Shown: in pieces, positions 32,419 through 40,616 of the stretch
How positions within the stretch are numbered: the stretch's first letter is position 1
Layout: each line of letters begins with the position of its first letter
Assembly (NCBI GenBank): GCA_050183765.1
Contig: JBFXAZ010000002.1
Location: forward strand, 1-64,000
From: JAFAZJ01 sp050183765
GTDB taxonomy: Bacteria; Pseudomonadota; Alphaproteobacteria; Reyranellales; Reyranellaceae
Direction: 5' to 3'
DNA length: 64,000 nucleotides
The notes under the pieces: model-generated
The model's input: only the letters and a program-made list of their open reading frames with translations
What the model was told of the DNA's origin: nothing
The model's database searches: none
Position numbers and translations under genes: made by a program

Positions 32419-34398
32419 ATGATCCCCGAGGTCGGCCACTACGCGCTGGTGCTGGCGCTGGTCGTGGCGCTGGTGCAGGGCACGCTGCCGCTGGCCGGCG
32501 CGGCCCGGGGCGATCCCGGCCTGATGGAGCTGGCCCGCACGTCGGCGATGGCGCAGGCGGTCCTGGTGGCGCTGTCGTTCCTGGCGCTGACCTGGGCCTA
32601 TGTCGTTTCCGACTTCTCGCTGCTCAACGTCGTGGCCAACAGCCATTCGAGCAAGCCGCTGCTCTACAAGATCAGCGGCGTGTGGGGAAACCACGAAGGC
32701 TCGATGCTGCTGTGGGTGCTGATCCTGTCGCTGTTCGGCGCCTCGGTCGCGACCTTCGGCGGCAACCTGCCCGCTAGCCTGCGCGCGCGCGTGCTCGCGG
32801 TGCAGGGCCTCGTCGGCGTCGGCTTCCTGGCCTTCATCCTGTTCACGTCGAACCCCTTTGCGCGGCTCGATCCCGCGCCGTTCGACGGCAACGATCTCAA
32901 TCCGATCCTGCAGGACCCCGGGTTGGCCTTCCATCCGCCGCTGCTCTATCTCGGCTATGTTGGGCTCTCCGTGACGTTCAGCTTCGCCGTCGCCGCGCTG
33001 ATCGAAGGCCGCGTCGATGCCGCCTGGGCGCGCTGGGTGCGGCCCTGGACCCTGGCGGCATGGTGCTTCCTCACGCTGGGCATCGCGCTGGGCAGCTGGT
33101 GGGCATACTACGAGCTGGGCTGGGGCGGCTTCTGGTTCTGGGACCCGGTCGAGAACGCCTCGCTGTTGCCCTGGCTGCTGGCCACGGCGCTGCTGCATTC
33201 GGCGATCGTCACCGAGAAGCGCGACGCGCTGAAGAGCTGGACGGTGCTGCTGGCCATCCTCGCGTTTTCGCTCGCGCTGCTGGGGACCTTCCTGGTGCGT
33301 TCCGGCGTGCTGACCTCGGTGCACGCCTTCGCCCAGGATCCGGCGCGCGGCCTCTACATCCTGGGCTTCATTGTGCTGGTCGCCGGCGGCAGCCTCACGC
33401 TCTATGCCTGGCGCGCGCCGAAGCTGGCGGCCGGCGGGCTGTTCGCGCCGATCAGCCGCGAAGGCGGGCTGATCTTCAACAACCTGCTGCTCGCCGTGCT
33501 GACCTTCGTGGTCTTCCTCGGCACGCTCTATCCGCTGCTGCTCGACGCGCTGGGCGGCGACAAGGTCTCGGTCGGCCCGCCGTTTTACGCCATGACCTTC
33601 ATCCCGCTGTCCTTCCCGCTGATCGCCGCCATCGCCGTCGGCCCGCTGCTGGCCTGGAAGCGCGGCGACATGCTGGGCGCGCTGCGCCAGCTCGCCGCCG
33701 TCGGCCTGCTCGCCATCGGCGTCGGCGTGCTGATCAGCTTCATCGCCGAGCGTCATGTCACCCTGGCGGCGATCGGCTGCGGGCTGGCGGCCTGGCTGAT
33801 CCTCGGCGCGCTGTACGAGCTGGCGCGCCGCATCAAGCTGTTCGAGATCCCCGTCGGCAGCTCGCTGCGCCGCCTCGCCGGCCTGCCGCGCGCCTCGATC
33901 GGCATGACCATCGCCCACGCCGCGCTGGGCTTCAGCATCGCCGGCATCACGGCCGTGTCGGTATGGCAGGTCGAGACCATCGCCGTGCTCAAGCCGGGCG
34001 AGACGCTCAGCCACGCCGGCTTCGCCGTCTCGATGGAGACCCCGCGCACCATCGACGGACCCAACTTCGTCGCCGAGCGCACCCGGATGACCTTCAGGCG
34101 CGATGGCGCCGTCGTCGCGGTGCTGGAGCCCGAGCGTCGCCTGTTCAAGACCACACGGCGGCAGACCACCGAGGCGGCGATCAAGACCACGCTGCTGGCC
34201 GACATCTACGCCACCCTAGGCGAGAACGACGGCAAGGGCGGCTGGACGGTGCGGCTGTACTACAACCCGCTGGCGCCGTGGATCTGGCTGGGCGCGGCGT
34301 TCTGCGCGCTGGGCGGCTTCGTGTCGCTGAGCGACCGGCGGCTGCGCATCGGCGCGCCGCTGCGCGCGCGTCGTGCCGTGGCGCAGCCGGCGGAGTGA
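32419..34398 (+). CDS. ccmF: Cytochrome c heme lyase subunit CcmF
   Basis: 659 residues, a large polytopic protein of about 15 helices. The WWD motif is WGGFWFWDPVENASLLPWL (about 235-253), and conserved His residues include NSHSSKPLLYK and HPPLLYLGYVG. It performs stereospecific heme ligation to apocytochrome c with CcmH/I. MIPEVGHYAL at 32419 is the family start; ribosome binding relies on GGAAGG and GGTCC from the edge of the palindromic element just upstream. ccmG begins five bases after its stop. Confidence 0.97.
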   Translation: MIPEVGHYALVLALVVALVQGTLPLAGAARGDPGLMELARTSAMAQAVLVALSFLALTWAYVVSDFSLLNVVANSHSSKPLLYKISGVWGNHEGSMLLWVLILSLFGASVATFGGNLPASLRARVLAVQGLVGVGFLAFILFTSNPFARLDPAPFDGNDLNPILQDPGLAFHPPLLYLGYVGLSVTFSFAVAALIEGRVDAAWARWVRPWTLAAWCFLTLGIALGSWWAYYELGWGGFWFWDPVENASLLPWLLATALLHSAIVTEKRDALKSWTVLLAILAFSLALLGTFLVRSGVLTSVHAFAQDPARGLYILGFIVLVAGGSLTLYAWRAPKLAAGGLFAPISREGGLIFNNLLLAVLTFVVFLGTLYPLLLDALGGDKVSVGPPFYAMTFIPLSFPLIAAIAVGPLLAWKRGDMLGALRQLAAVGLLAIGVGVLISFIAERHVTLAAIGCGLAAWLILGALYELARRIKLFEIPVGSSLRRLAGLPRASIGMTIAHAALGFSIAGITAVSVWQVETIAVLKPGETLSHAGFAVSMETPRTIDGPNFVAERTRMTFRRDGAVVAVLEPERRLFKTTRRQTTEAAIKTTLLADIYATLGENDGKGGWTVRLYYNPLAPWIWLGAAFCALGGFVSLSDRRLRIGAPLRARRAVAQPAE

Positions 34399-34402
34399 TC
34401 GC

Positions 34403-34936
34403 GTGTCCAATCGCTGGCTGTTCGCCCTGCCCCTGGTGATGGCGCTGCTGCTCGGCGGCTTCTTCGGCTATGCGCTGCTCGAGGGGCGCAATCCCGAGGA
34501 CATCGGCTCGCCGCTGGTGGGCAAGGCCGCACCGGCGATCGACCTGCCGCCGCTGCACGAGGGCGGCAGGCGGCTCAGCGCCGACGACTGGAAGGGCCAG
34601 GTCACCGTCGTGAACTTCTTCGCCTCCTGGTGCGCGCCCTGCCAGGTCGAGCATCCGCTGATCACGCGCCTGTCGCGCGACGGCGTGCGCGTGCAGGGCG
34701 TGAACTACAAGAACAAGCCGGAAGACGCCAAGCCGTGGCTGGCGCGCATGGGCGATCCCTACGAGCGCATCGGTGCCGACGCCGACGGCAAGGCCGGCGT
34801 CGAGTTCGGCATCAGCGGCGTGCCCGAGACCTTCGTCATCGACAAGACGGGCACCGTGCGCCTGCACCTGCGCCGCCCGCTCACGCCCGACGACACGCAG
34901 CGCATCCGCACGCTGGTCGAGGAGCTGGCGAAGTGA
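34403..34936 (+). CDS. ccmG: Thiol:disulfide interchange protein CcmG/DsbE
   Basis: 177 residues from GTG at 34403. One N-terminal membrane anchor (about 5-25) and a periplasmic thioredoxin fold with FFASWCAPCQVEHP; the redox pair is Cys77 and Cys80. The cis-Pro segment GVPETFVIDK is near 143. It keeps the apocytochrome CXXCH thiols reduced. Its TGA overlaps the GTG start of ccmH (GTGA). Confidence 0.95.
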   Translation: MSNRWLFALPLVMALLLGGFFGYALLEGRNPEDIGSPLVGKAAPAIDLPPLHEGGRRLSADDWKGQVTVVNFFASWCAPCQVEHPLITRLSRDGVRVQGVNYKNKPEDAKPWLARMGDPYERIGADADGKAGVEFGISGVPETFVIDKTGTVRLHLRRPLTPDDTQRIRTLVEELAK

Positions 34937-35502
34937 GGCGCGCCGTCGTGCTGAGCGCAGCGAAGGACCCTGCGGTACAGCGGCCAGTCGCATGCGGTCG
35001 GCCGACCGCGAGGTCGTTCGCTGCGCTCAGGACGGCGGTGCTGTTCGTCCTCGCACTGCTCCTCGTGCCGTCCGCCTTCGCGGTCGAGCCCGACGAGATT
35101 CTGCAGGACAAGGCGCTGGAAGCGCGGGCACGCGCGATCTCGGCCGAGATCCGCTGCGTGGTCTGCCAGAACCAGTCGATCGACGACTCCCATGCCGAGA
35201 TCGCGCGCGACATGCGCCGCGCAATCCGCGAGCGGCTGACCAAGGGCGACAGCGACGCCGACGTCGTGGCCTTCCTGCGCGCGCGCTATGGCGACTACGT
35301 CTTGCTGCGCCCGCCCTTCGATCCGCGCACCTGGATCCTGTGGCTCGGCCCGCCGCTGCTGCTGCTGCTGATCGGCCGGCTGCTGTATCGCAACGCGCGC
35401 AGGCGCGCGGCGCAGGTCAGGACGACGCCGGCCGAGCTCACGACGGCCGAGCGCAAGCGCCTCGATGCGCTGCTGCGCGAGGACGATGGGGAGCGGCGAT
35501 GA
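34933..35502 (+). CDS. ccmH: Cytochrome c-type biogenesis protein CcmH, with repeat-derived N-terminal insertion
   Basis: 189 residues from the GTG overlapping ccmG. The redox motif is RCVVCQNQSIDDS (Cys75 and Cys78), followed by the conserved helix bundle (ARDMRRAIRERLTKGDSD) and a C-terminal membrane anchor. Residues about 6-34 (VLSAAKDPAVQRP... through ...FAALRT) are encoded by a palindromic element inserted in frame between the first codons and the signal peptide VLFVLALLLVPSAFA. A second start, GTG at 35038, has AGGA five bases upstream, supplied by the element, and yields a normal secretory N-terminus (154 residues). Which start is used decides whether the insertion is translated. Confidence 0.92.
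   Translation: MRRAVVLSAAKDPAVQRPVACGRPTARSFAALRTAVLFVLALLLVPSAFAVEPDEILQDKALEARARAISAEIRCVVCQNQSIDDSHAEIARDMRRAIRERLTKGDSDADVVAFLRARYGDYVLLRPPFDPRTWILWLGPPLLLLLIGRLLYRNARRRAAQVRTTPAELTTAERKRLDALLREDDGERR
34946..35036. repeat. Palindromic element inserted within the 5' end of ccmH
   Basis: Arms gtgctgagcgcagcgaagga and its near-mirror tcgttcgctgcgctcaggac enclose about 45 bp. Its length keeps the ccmH frame open. It is related in style to family 2 (gagcgcagcga core) but is a separate subtype. Confidence 0.8.
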
Positions 35503-36899
35503 TCCTGCCGCTGTCGCTCGCGCTGCTCACCGCCTTCGCGCTGGGCGCCCTGCTGCTGCCGCTGCTGCGCCGGCGCTACCGCGTGGAGTCGCGCGGCGCG
35601 CACGACCTGGCGATCTACAAGGACCAGCTCGCGGAGCTGAAGCGCGAGGCCGCGTCGGGCGCGATCGGCGCCGAGGCGGAGAAGGCCGCGCGCCTCGAGA
35701 TCGAGCGCCGCATCCTCGCCGCCGGCGCCGACGGCACCACCGCGCGTATCGCCGAGATCAAGCCGCGCCGCTGGCTGCCGGCGATCCTCGGCGCGGGCCT
35801 GCCGCTGCTGTCGCTGGGCCTCTATGTCGAGATCGGCAATCCGCAACTGCCGGCGCAGCCGCTGGCCTCGCGTGCCAAGCCGACGCCCGTGATGACCGGC
35901 GGCGCCGAGGCTCGCCTGCGCGCCGCGCTGGAGCAGTTGCGCAAGCGGCTGGATGCCGATCCCAAGGATGTCGAGGCCTGGATGTCGATGGGGCGCCTGC
36001 GGCTGGGCATCGGCCAGGCCAGCGAGGCGGTGAGCGCCTTGCGCGAGGCCGAGCGGCTGGCGCCGGACAACGCCGAGGTTCTCGTCGCGCTGGGCGAGGC
36101 GCTGACCTTCGAGGCGCAGGGTACCGTCACGCCGGCGGCGCGCGCGCTCTTTGACCGCGCGCTGACCAGGGACCCCAAGCTGGCCGGCGCGCGCTACTAC
36201 ATCGGTCTGGCCGAGCTGCAGGCCGGCGACGCCAAGGCGGCGCTGACGCGCTGGCTCGATCTGGAGGCCGATTCGCCCGCCGACGCACCGTGGATGCGCA
36301 CGCTGACGGCCGAGATCGAACGCGTGTCCAAGCAGGCGGGCATCGATCCCAGGACCATCCGCCCCGACCGCAAGCCGCCGCGGGTCGCCGATCCTGGCAT
36401 GCCGCAGCCCGGCGCCGACGATGTCGCACGCATGGAGAAGATGTCGCCGCAGGAGCGCGAAGCGGCGATCAGGAGCATGGTCGATCGTCTCGCCGCCCGG
36501 CTGAAGGAGTCGCCCGACGATCTCGAGGGCTGGCGCCGGCTGGGCCGCGCGCGCGGCGTGCTGAGCGACCATGCCGGCGCGGCCGAGGCCTGGAAGCAGG
36601 CCGACCGGCTGAAGCCCGACGATCCGGAGATCCTCGCCGCCTGGGCCGAGGCGCTGCTGCGCGGCGCGGGACCGACGACCGACGTGCCCGAAGCGGCGCT
36701 GGTCGTGTTGCGGCGGCTGGAGAAGGCCAATCCGAACAGCGGCCTGGCGTTGTTCTACCTCGCCGAAGCGGCCGAGAAGGCGGGCGACCGCGCGGGCGCG
36801 ATCAGCCGTTTGCGCAAGCTGCGCGACATGATGCCGGCGGATGCGCCGCCGCGCGCCGCCGTCGAGCGGCGCATCCAGGGGCTGGAAGAAAAGAAGTAG
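35499..36899 (+). CDS. ccmI: Cytochrome c-type biogenesis protein CcmI (TPR apocytochrome chaperone)
   Basis: 466 residues. Two N-terminal membrane helices (about 3-24 and 90-108) flank a cytoplasmic leucine-zipper-like loop (YKDQLAELKREAASGAIG). The periplasmic part holds TPR-like helical pairs (DVEAWMSMGRLRLGIGQASEAVSAL; DLEGWRRLGRARGVLSDHAGA). CcmI binds the C-terminal helix of apocytochromes and presents them to CcmFH. ATGA overlap with ccmH shows coupling. It is the last gene of the ccm operon, and the window has the complete A–I set. Confidence 0.94.
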   Translation: MILPLSLALLTAFALGALLLPLLRRRYRVESRGAHDLAIYKDQLAELKREAASGAIGAEAEKAARLEIERRILAAGADGTTARIAEIKPRRWLPAILGAGLPLLSLGLYVEIGNPQLPAQPLASRAKPTPVMTGGAEARLRAALEQLRKRLDADPKDVEAWMSMGRLRLGIGQASEAVSALREAERLAPDNAEVLVALGEALTFEAQGTVTPAARALFDRALTRDPKLAGARYYIGLAELQAGDAKAALTRWLDLEADSPADAPWMRTLTAEIERVSKQAGIDPRTIRPDRKPPRVADPGMPQPGADDVARMEKMSPQEREAAIRSMVDRLAARLKESPDDLEGWRRLGRARGVLSDHAGAAEAWKQADRLKPDDPEILAAWAEALLRGAGPTTDVPEAALVVLRRLEKANPNSGLALFYLAEAAEKAGDRAGAISRLRKLRDMMPADAPPRAAVERRIQGLEEKK

Positions 36900-36956
36900 C
36901 CGCGCGTCCGCCAGCAAAAAGCGCTAGGATGGCGACCTATCGCCCGGAGACCGCCG

Positions 36957-37622
36957 ATGCCCGACAGCCTTGCACCTGCCGTGCCCCCTGCCCTGCTCGA
37001 CGACGATGCCGCGCGCGCCCTGGTCGAAGGCTATGGCAAGCCGATGCCGGTGGCGGCGATCAAGGACATCGGCCGCATCGATCAGCACATGAAGCGCTTC
37101 ATCGAGATGGCGCCGTTCTGCTGCGTCTCGACCGCCGACGCGCAGGGCCGCCAGGACGTCACGCCGCGCGGCGACCCGCCGGGCTCGTTCAAGGTGCTCG
37201 ACGACAAGACGCTGGCGATCGCCGACCGGCCCGGCAACAACCGGCTGGACACGCTGCACAATCTGCTGGCGAACCCGAACATCGGCCTGCTTTTCATGAT
37301 CCCCGGCATGAACGAGACGACGCGGGTCAACGGCACGGCGCGGCTGAGCACCGATCCGCAGCTGCTGGCCTCGATGGCGGTGCAGGGCAAGGCGCCGCGC
37401 GCGGCGATCGTGATCGCGGTGCGCGAGGCCTACATGCACTGCCCCAAGGCGTTCATGCGCTCCAGGCTGTGGGACCCGGCGGCGCAGATCGACCGCTCTG
37501 TCTTCCCGTCGCTGGTCTGCATGATCGGCGACCAGGTCGGGCTCGACCAGCAGAGCCGCGACGCCGCGGAGGAACGCTCGGCGCGCAACTATCGCGACGG
37601 GCTGTGGGCGCCGCTCAAATAG
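36957..37622 (+). CDS. Pyridoxamine 5'-phosphate oxidase-family FMN-binding protein (MSMEG_1061/DR2398 type)
   Basis: 221 residues of the split-barrel flavin-binding fold. Typical pieces are FIEMAPFCCVSTADAQGRQDVTPRGD (about 45-70), IADRPGNNRLDTLHNLLANPNIGLLF (about 83-108) and the C-terminal RNYRDGLWAPLK. The closely related subgroup PPOX_FMN_DR2398 has the same GDPPGF/SF motif. It may be a flavin- or F420-dependent reductase; the substrate is unknown. The gene is monocistronic, 57 bp after ccmI. Confidence 0.85.
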   Translation: MPDSLAPAVPPALLDDDAARALVEGYGKPMPVAAIKDIGRIDQHMKRFIEMAPFCCVSTADAQGRQDVTPRGDPPGSFKVLDDKTLAIADRPGNNRLDTLHNLLANPNIGLLFMIPGMNETTRVNGTARLSTDPQLLASMAVQGKAPRAAIVIAVREAYMHCPKAFMRSRLWDPAAQIDRSVFPSLVCMIGDQVGLDQQSRDAAEERSARNYRDGLWAPLK

Positions 37623-37648
37623 GCCCGCGGTTTGCATCGTCCCGGGCC

Positions 37649-38578
37649 ATGAGCGACGTCCCCTACCAGGTAACCGGCGAGCGCGCCCGGCAGATGCGGG
37701 TGCTGCCGGCCGAGACGCTGAAGGCGCTGTACCGGCGCTCCGACGCGGCCGGCCTGCTGCGCCTGGGCATCCATGTCGCGCTGCTGGCGGGCGGCGGCTG
37801 GCTGATCCATCTCGCCTGGGGCACGTGGTGGCTGGCGCCCGCGTGGCTGCTGCAAGGCATCCTGGTGATGGCGATGTTCGCGCCGATGCACGAGAGCGTG
37901 CACTACACCGCGTTCAAGAACCGCCGGCTCAACGACATTGTGGCCTTCCTGTCGGCGGCGGCGATCTTCAACATCGGCACCTACTACCGCCACTTCCATC
38001 TGGCGCATCATCGCTACACCCAGGACCCGGCGCGCGATCCCGAGCTGATCGCGCAGCCCGAGCCGCGGACCCTCGGCGACTATCTCTGGCGCATCTCGGC
38101 GATCCCCTTCTGGACGACGCGCGTCTACCAGATCGCCCGCTTCCCGTTCGGCAAGGTCGCCGGCCTCGACTTCATCCATCCGTCGGCCTGGCCGGAGATC
38201 GTGCGCGCCGCCCGCCTGCAGGCGCTGTTCTACGCCGCGATCGCCGGCGTCAGCGTCGCCACCGGCAGCTGGATCGCCGTGACCTGCTGGCTGATCCCCG
38301 CGCTGATCGGCGCGCCGCTGCTGCGCGCCTATCTCGTGGTCGAGCACAATGGCTGCACCCACGACGACAACGGCTTCACCAACACGCGCACCACGCTGAC
38401 CAATCCGTTGGTGCGGCTGATCATGTGGAACATGCCGTTCCACGCCGAGCATCACCTGCTGCCCAACATTCCCTTCCATCGCCTGCCCGACGCGCACCAG
38501 GCGCTGCGGGCGCACATGAAGGTGATCACGCCGGGCTATATCGAGGCCAACCGGCAGGTGTTGGCGGGGCTTCGTTGA
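37649..38578 (+). CDS. Membrane fatty acid desaturase family protein
   Basis: 309 residues with four hydrophobic segments. The three di-iron His boxes are HESVHYT (about 81), FHLAHHRYTQD (about 114) and, at the C-terminal side, FHAEHHLLPNIPFHRLP (about 265). This set identifies an integral-membrane desaturase/hydroxylase; the position of the boxes resembles acyl-lipid desaturases and the FA_desaturase superfamily members acting on small molecules. The substrate is not known. It is followed by a terminator-like inverted repeat at 38587-38654. Confidence 0.88.
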   Translation: MSDVPYQVTGERARQMRVLPAETLKALYRRSDAAGLLRLGIHVALLAGGGWLIHLAWGTWWLAPAWLLQGILVMAMFAPMHESVHYTAFKNRRLNDIVAFLSAAAIFNIGTYYRHFHLAHHRYTQDPARDPELIAQPEPRTLGDYLWRISAIPFWTTRVYQIARFPFGKVAGLDFIHPSAWPEIVRAARLQALFYAAIAGVSVATGSWIAVTCWLIPALIGAPLLRAYLVVEHNGCTHDDNGFTNTRTTLTNPLVRLIMWNMPFHAEHHLLPNIPFHRLPDAHQALRAHMKVITPGYIEANRQVLAGLR

Positions 38579-38586
38579 GCAGCCTT

Positions 38587-38654
38587 CGGGCCGCGCCGCT
38601 CCAGCGGCGCTTTTCGTTCTTGAACATGAGGCGCCGGTGGAGCGGCGCGGCCCC
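38587..38654. repeat. Inverted repeat with terminator hairpin after the desaturase gene
   Basis: 16-bp perfect arms (gggccgcgccgctcca and its mirror) lie 34 bp apart. Within the left arm a compact hairpin gccgc-tcca-gcggc is followed by gcttttcgttctt, a plausible intrinsic terminator on the plus strand. The right arm ends just before the start of the MetX-like gene. Confidence 0.7.
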
Positions 38655-38660
38655 AACCAC

Positions 38661-39689
38661 ATGACCGACTATCCGACCCAGGTCGCGACCTTCGAGTGCG
38701 GCGACATCACGCTCAAGCGCGGCATGACGCTGCCGGGCGCGAAGATCGTCTACAAGACCTTCGGCACGCTGTCGGCGGCGCGCGACAACGTCATCGTCTA
38801 TCCCACCAGCTACGGCGCGCAGCATACCGACATCGAATGGATGATCGGGCCCGGCCGGGCGCTCGATCCGACGAAGTATTTCATCGTCATCCCCAACATG
38901 TTCGGCAACGGGCTGTCGACCTCGCCGAGCCTGGCGCAGCCGCCCTACGACAAGGGCCGCTTCCCGCGCATCACCACGCACGACAATGTCGGCCAGCAGC
39001 GCCGCCTGCTGCGCGAGGTGTTCGGCGTCGAGAGGGTGGCGATGGTCTATGGCTGGTCGATGGGCGCGCAGCAGGCCTATCACTGGGGCGCGCGCTTCGG
39101 CGCCGATGTCGAGCGCATCGTCGTCAATTGCGGCTCCGCCCGCACGGCGCCGCACAACTTCGTCTTCCTCGAGGGCGTGAAGGCGACGCTGACCGCCGAT
39201 CCCAACTGGATGGGCGATCACTTCGCGGCCAAGCCGGAGAAGGGATTGCGCGCCATGGGCCGGGTCTATGCCGGCTGGGCGCTGAGTCAGACCTTCTATC
39301 GCGAGCGCATGTGGCAGCTTCTCGGCTTCGCCAGCCTGGAGGATTTCCTCGTCGGCTCGTGGGAGGGAAATTTCCTGCGCCGCGACGGCGACGACCTGCT
39401 GTGCCAGCTCTGGACCTGGCAGCACGGCGACATCGCCGACGACGAACGCTTCGGCGGCGACCTGCCGGCGGCGCTGGGCGCCATCGAGGCCGATACCCTG
39501 CTGATGCCCTCGGCGACCGATCTCTACTTCCAGACCCAGGACAACCGGCTGGAGCTGCCGCATCTCAGGCGCGGACGGCTGCTGGAAATCCCCTCGATGT
39601 GGGGCCACCGCGCCGGCAATCCGCGCGGCAATCCGGTCGACACCGCCTTCATCGACGCCGCGGTGGCGGAACTTCTGGCGCGACGTTGA
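38661..39689 (+). CDS. MetX-like alpha/beta hydrolase
   Basis: 342 residues. The core is the homoserine acetyltransferase-like α/β-hydrolase fold: an opening VVYKTFG-like strand (KIVYKTFGTLSAARDNVI), nucleophile elbow VYGWSMGAQQAYHWG (Ser near 137), Asp in LMPSATDLYF and His in IPSMWGHRAGNP. It lacks the C-terminal features needed to name it MetX with confidence, and many such proteins are simple hydrolases. The GntR regulator on the opposite strand overlaps its last 41 bases; a shared or antagonistic transcription end is implied. Confidence 0.82.
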   Translation: MTDYPTQVATFECGDITLKRGMTLPGAKIVYKTFGTLSAARDNVIVYPTSYGAQHTDIEWMIGPGRALDPTKYFIVIPNMFGNGLSTSPSLAQPPYDKGRFPRITTHDNVGQQRRLLREVFGVERVAMVYGWSMGAQQAYHWGARFGADVERIVVNCGSARTAPHNFVFLEGVKATLTADPNWMGDHFAAKPEKGLRAMGRVYAGWALSQTFYRERMWQLLGFASLEDFLVGSWEGNFLRRDGDDLLCQLWTWQHGDIADDERFGGDLPAALGAIEADTLLMPSATDLYFQTQDNRLELPHLRRGRLLEIPSMWGHRAGNPRGNPVDTAFIDAAVAELLARR

Positions 39690-40437
39690 GCCAGCTGCGG
39701 CGCGGCAGGTCCTCCGTGTGGACCGGGAACACGATCTGGATATGGTCCGGGCGCAGCAGCATCTCGGCGTACTGCACGACGCGTCCGTTCTGGTCGTACA
39801 TCACGCGCGAGAACTTCAGCAGCGGCGCGCCGACCTCGGTGTGCAGGCGGTCGGCCATGATCGGATCGGCCAGCGTCGTGCCGATGGTGAAGCGGCCGCT
39901 GGTCATGATGGTGCCGGACCGCTCCATCAGCTCGGTCAGCGGCGCCTTGTCGGTGTCCTCGGCGGTGTAGCGCTCGCCCACCGACAGCTGCACCCAGGTC
40001 TCGATCTGCGCCAGGGGAACCCGGCCGCGCGAGCGCAGCCGCACGACGCGCTGCATGCGTTCGCCGACATCGCTGTCGAACAGCGCGCGGATGCGCATCG
40101 GCGGCGCCACGTAGTCGAATTCCAGCGTCTTGGGCCTGGTGCTGAACGTGAACTCGGTGAAGTCGCGGATCACGCCGCCCATCTCGAACACGACGCTGGG
40201 CTGCGCGCTGCGGCGCACGAGCGTGCCGCTGCCCTGGCGGCGGTCGATCAGCCCGGACTGCTGCAACAGGCTCAGCGACCGGCGCAGCGTGATGCGCGAG
40301 ACACGATACATGCGGCAGAGCTCTGCCTCGCTGGGCAGCATCGTGCCGATCGGGTACTTGCCCTCCCGGATCGCCTCGCGCAGCATGAGGAAGACCTGCT
40401 GGTAAAGCGGTGCACCGAGTTCGCGTCGAACGGCCAA
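39649..40437 (-). CDS. GntR-family regulator with UTRA domain (HutC subfamily)
   Basis: 262 residues. The winged helix is at about 8-75: GAPLYQQVFLMLREAIREG, MLPSEAELCRMYRVSRITLR and DRRQGSGTLV are all textbook GntR. The UTRA effector domain follows to the end (LRSRGRVPLAQIETWVQL ... LLKFSRVMYDQNGRVVQYAEML). It should repress in the absence of a small-molecule effector. It is divergent from leuC across 179 bp with a palindrome at 40487-40500, a candidate operator. Its 3' end overlaps the MetX-like gene by 41 bases. Confidence 0.92.
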   Translation of the reverse strand: MAVRRELGAPLYQQVFLMLREAIREGKYPIGTMLPSEAELCRMYRVSRITLRRSLSLLQQSGLIDRRQGSGTLVRRSAQPSVVFEMGGVIRDFTEFTFSTRPKTLEFDYVAPPMRIRALFDSDVGERMQRVVRLRSRGRVPLAQIETWVQLSVGERYTAEDTDKAPLTELMERSGTIMTSGRFTIGTTLADPIMADRLHTEVGAPLLKFSRVMYDQNGRVVQYAEMLLRPDHIQIVFPVHTEDLPRRSWLNVAPEVPPPRRR

Positions 40438-40486
40438 ACCTCACTCCCGACTCGATGAGCTGCACAGTGGATACAACCAGCGGTAT

Positions 40487-40500
40487 AGGGTCGTAACCCT
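40487..40500. promoter_or_regulatory. Palindrome between gntR-type and leuC genes: candidate operator
   Basis: agggt-cgta-accct is a 14-bp interrupted palindrome in the 179-bp divergent region. GntR/HutC regulators bind palindromes of about this size near their own promoters, so it is a reasonable site, but no second copy was found. Confidence 0.3.
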
Positions 40501-40616
40501 CCTCGCTTTCCGCTTCAACCGGCAAATTTGATCCACTCGACGAAACCTCAAACACGGCGTTGCATCCGCGCCGACGATTCACCATCGTCCCGCCCAGCGA
40601 AAAGTGGAGGAACGCC

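Noticed and set aside
38587..38660. SAM riboswitch upstream of the MetX-like gene
   Set aside because: The sequence is an inverted repeat with a terminator hairpin; no SAM-II pseudoknot pattern was seen.
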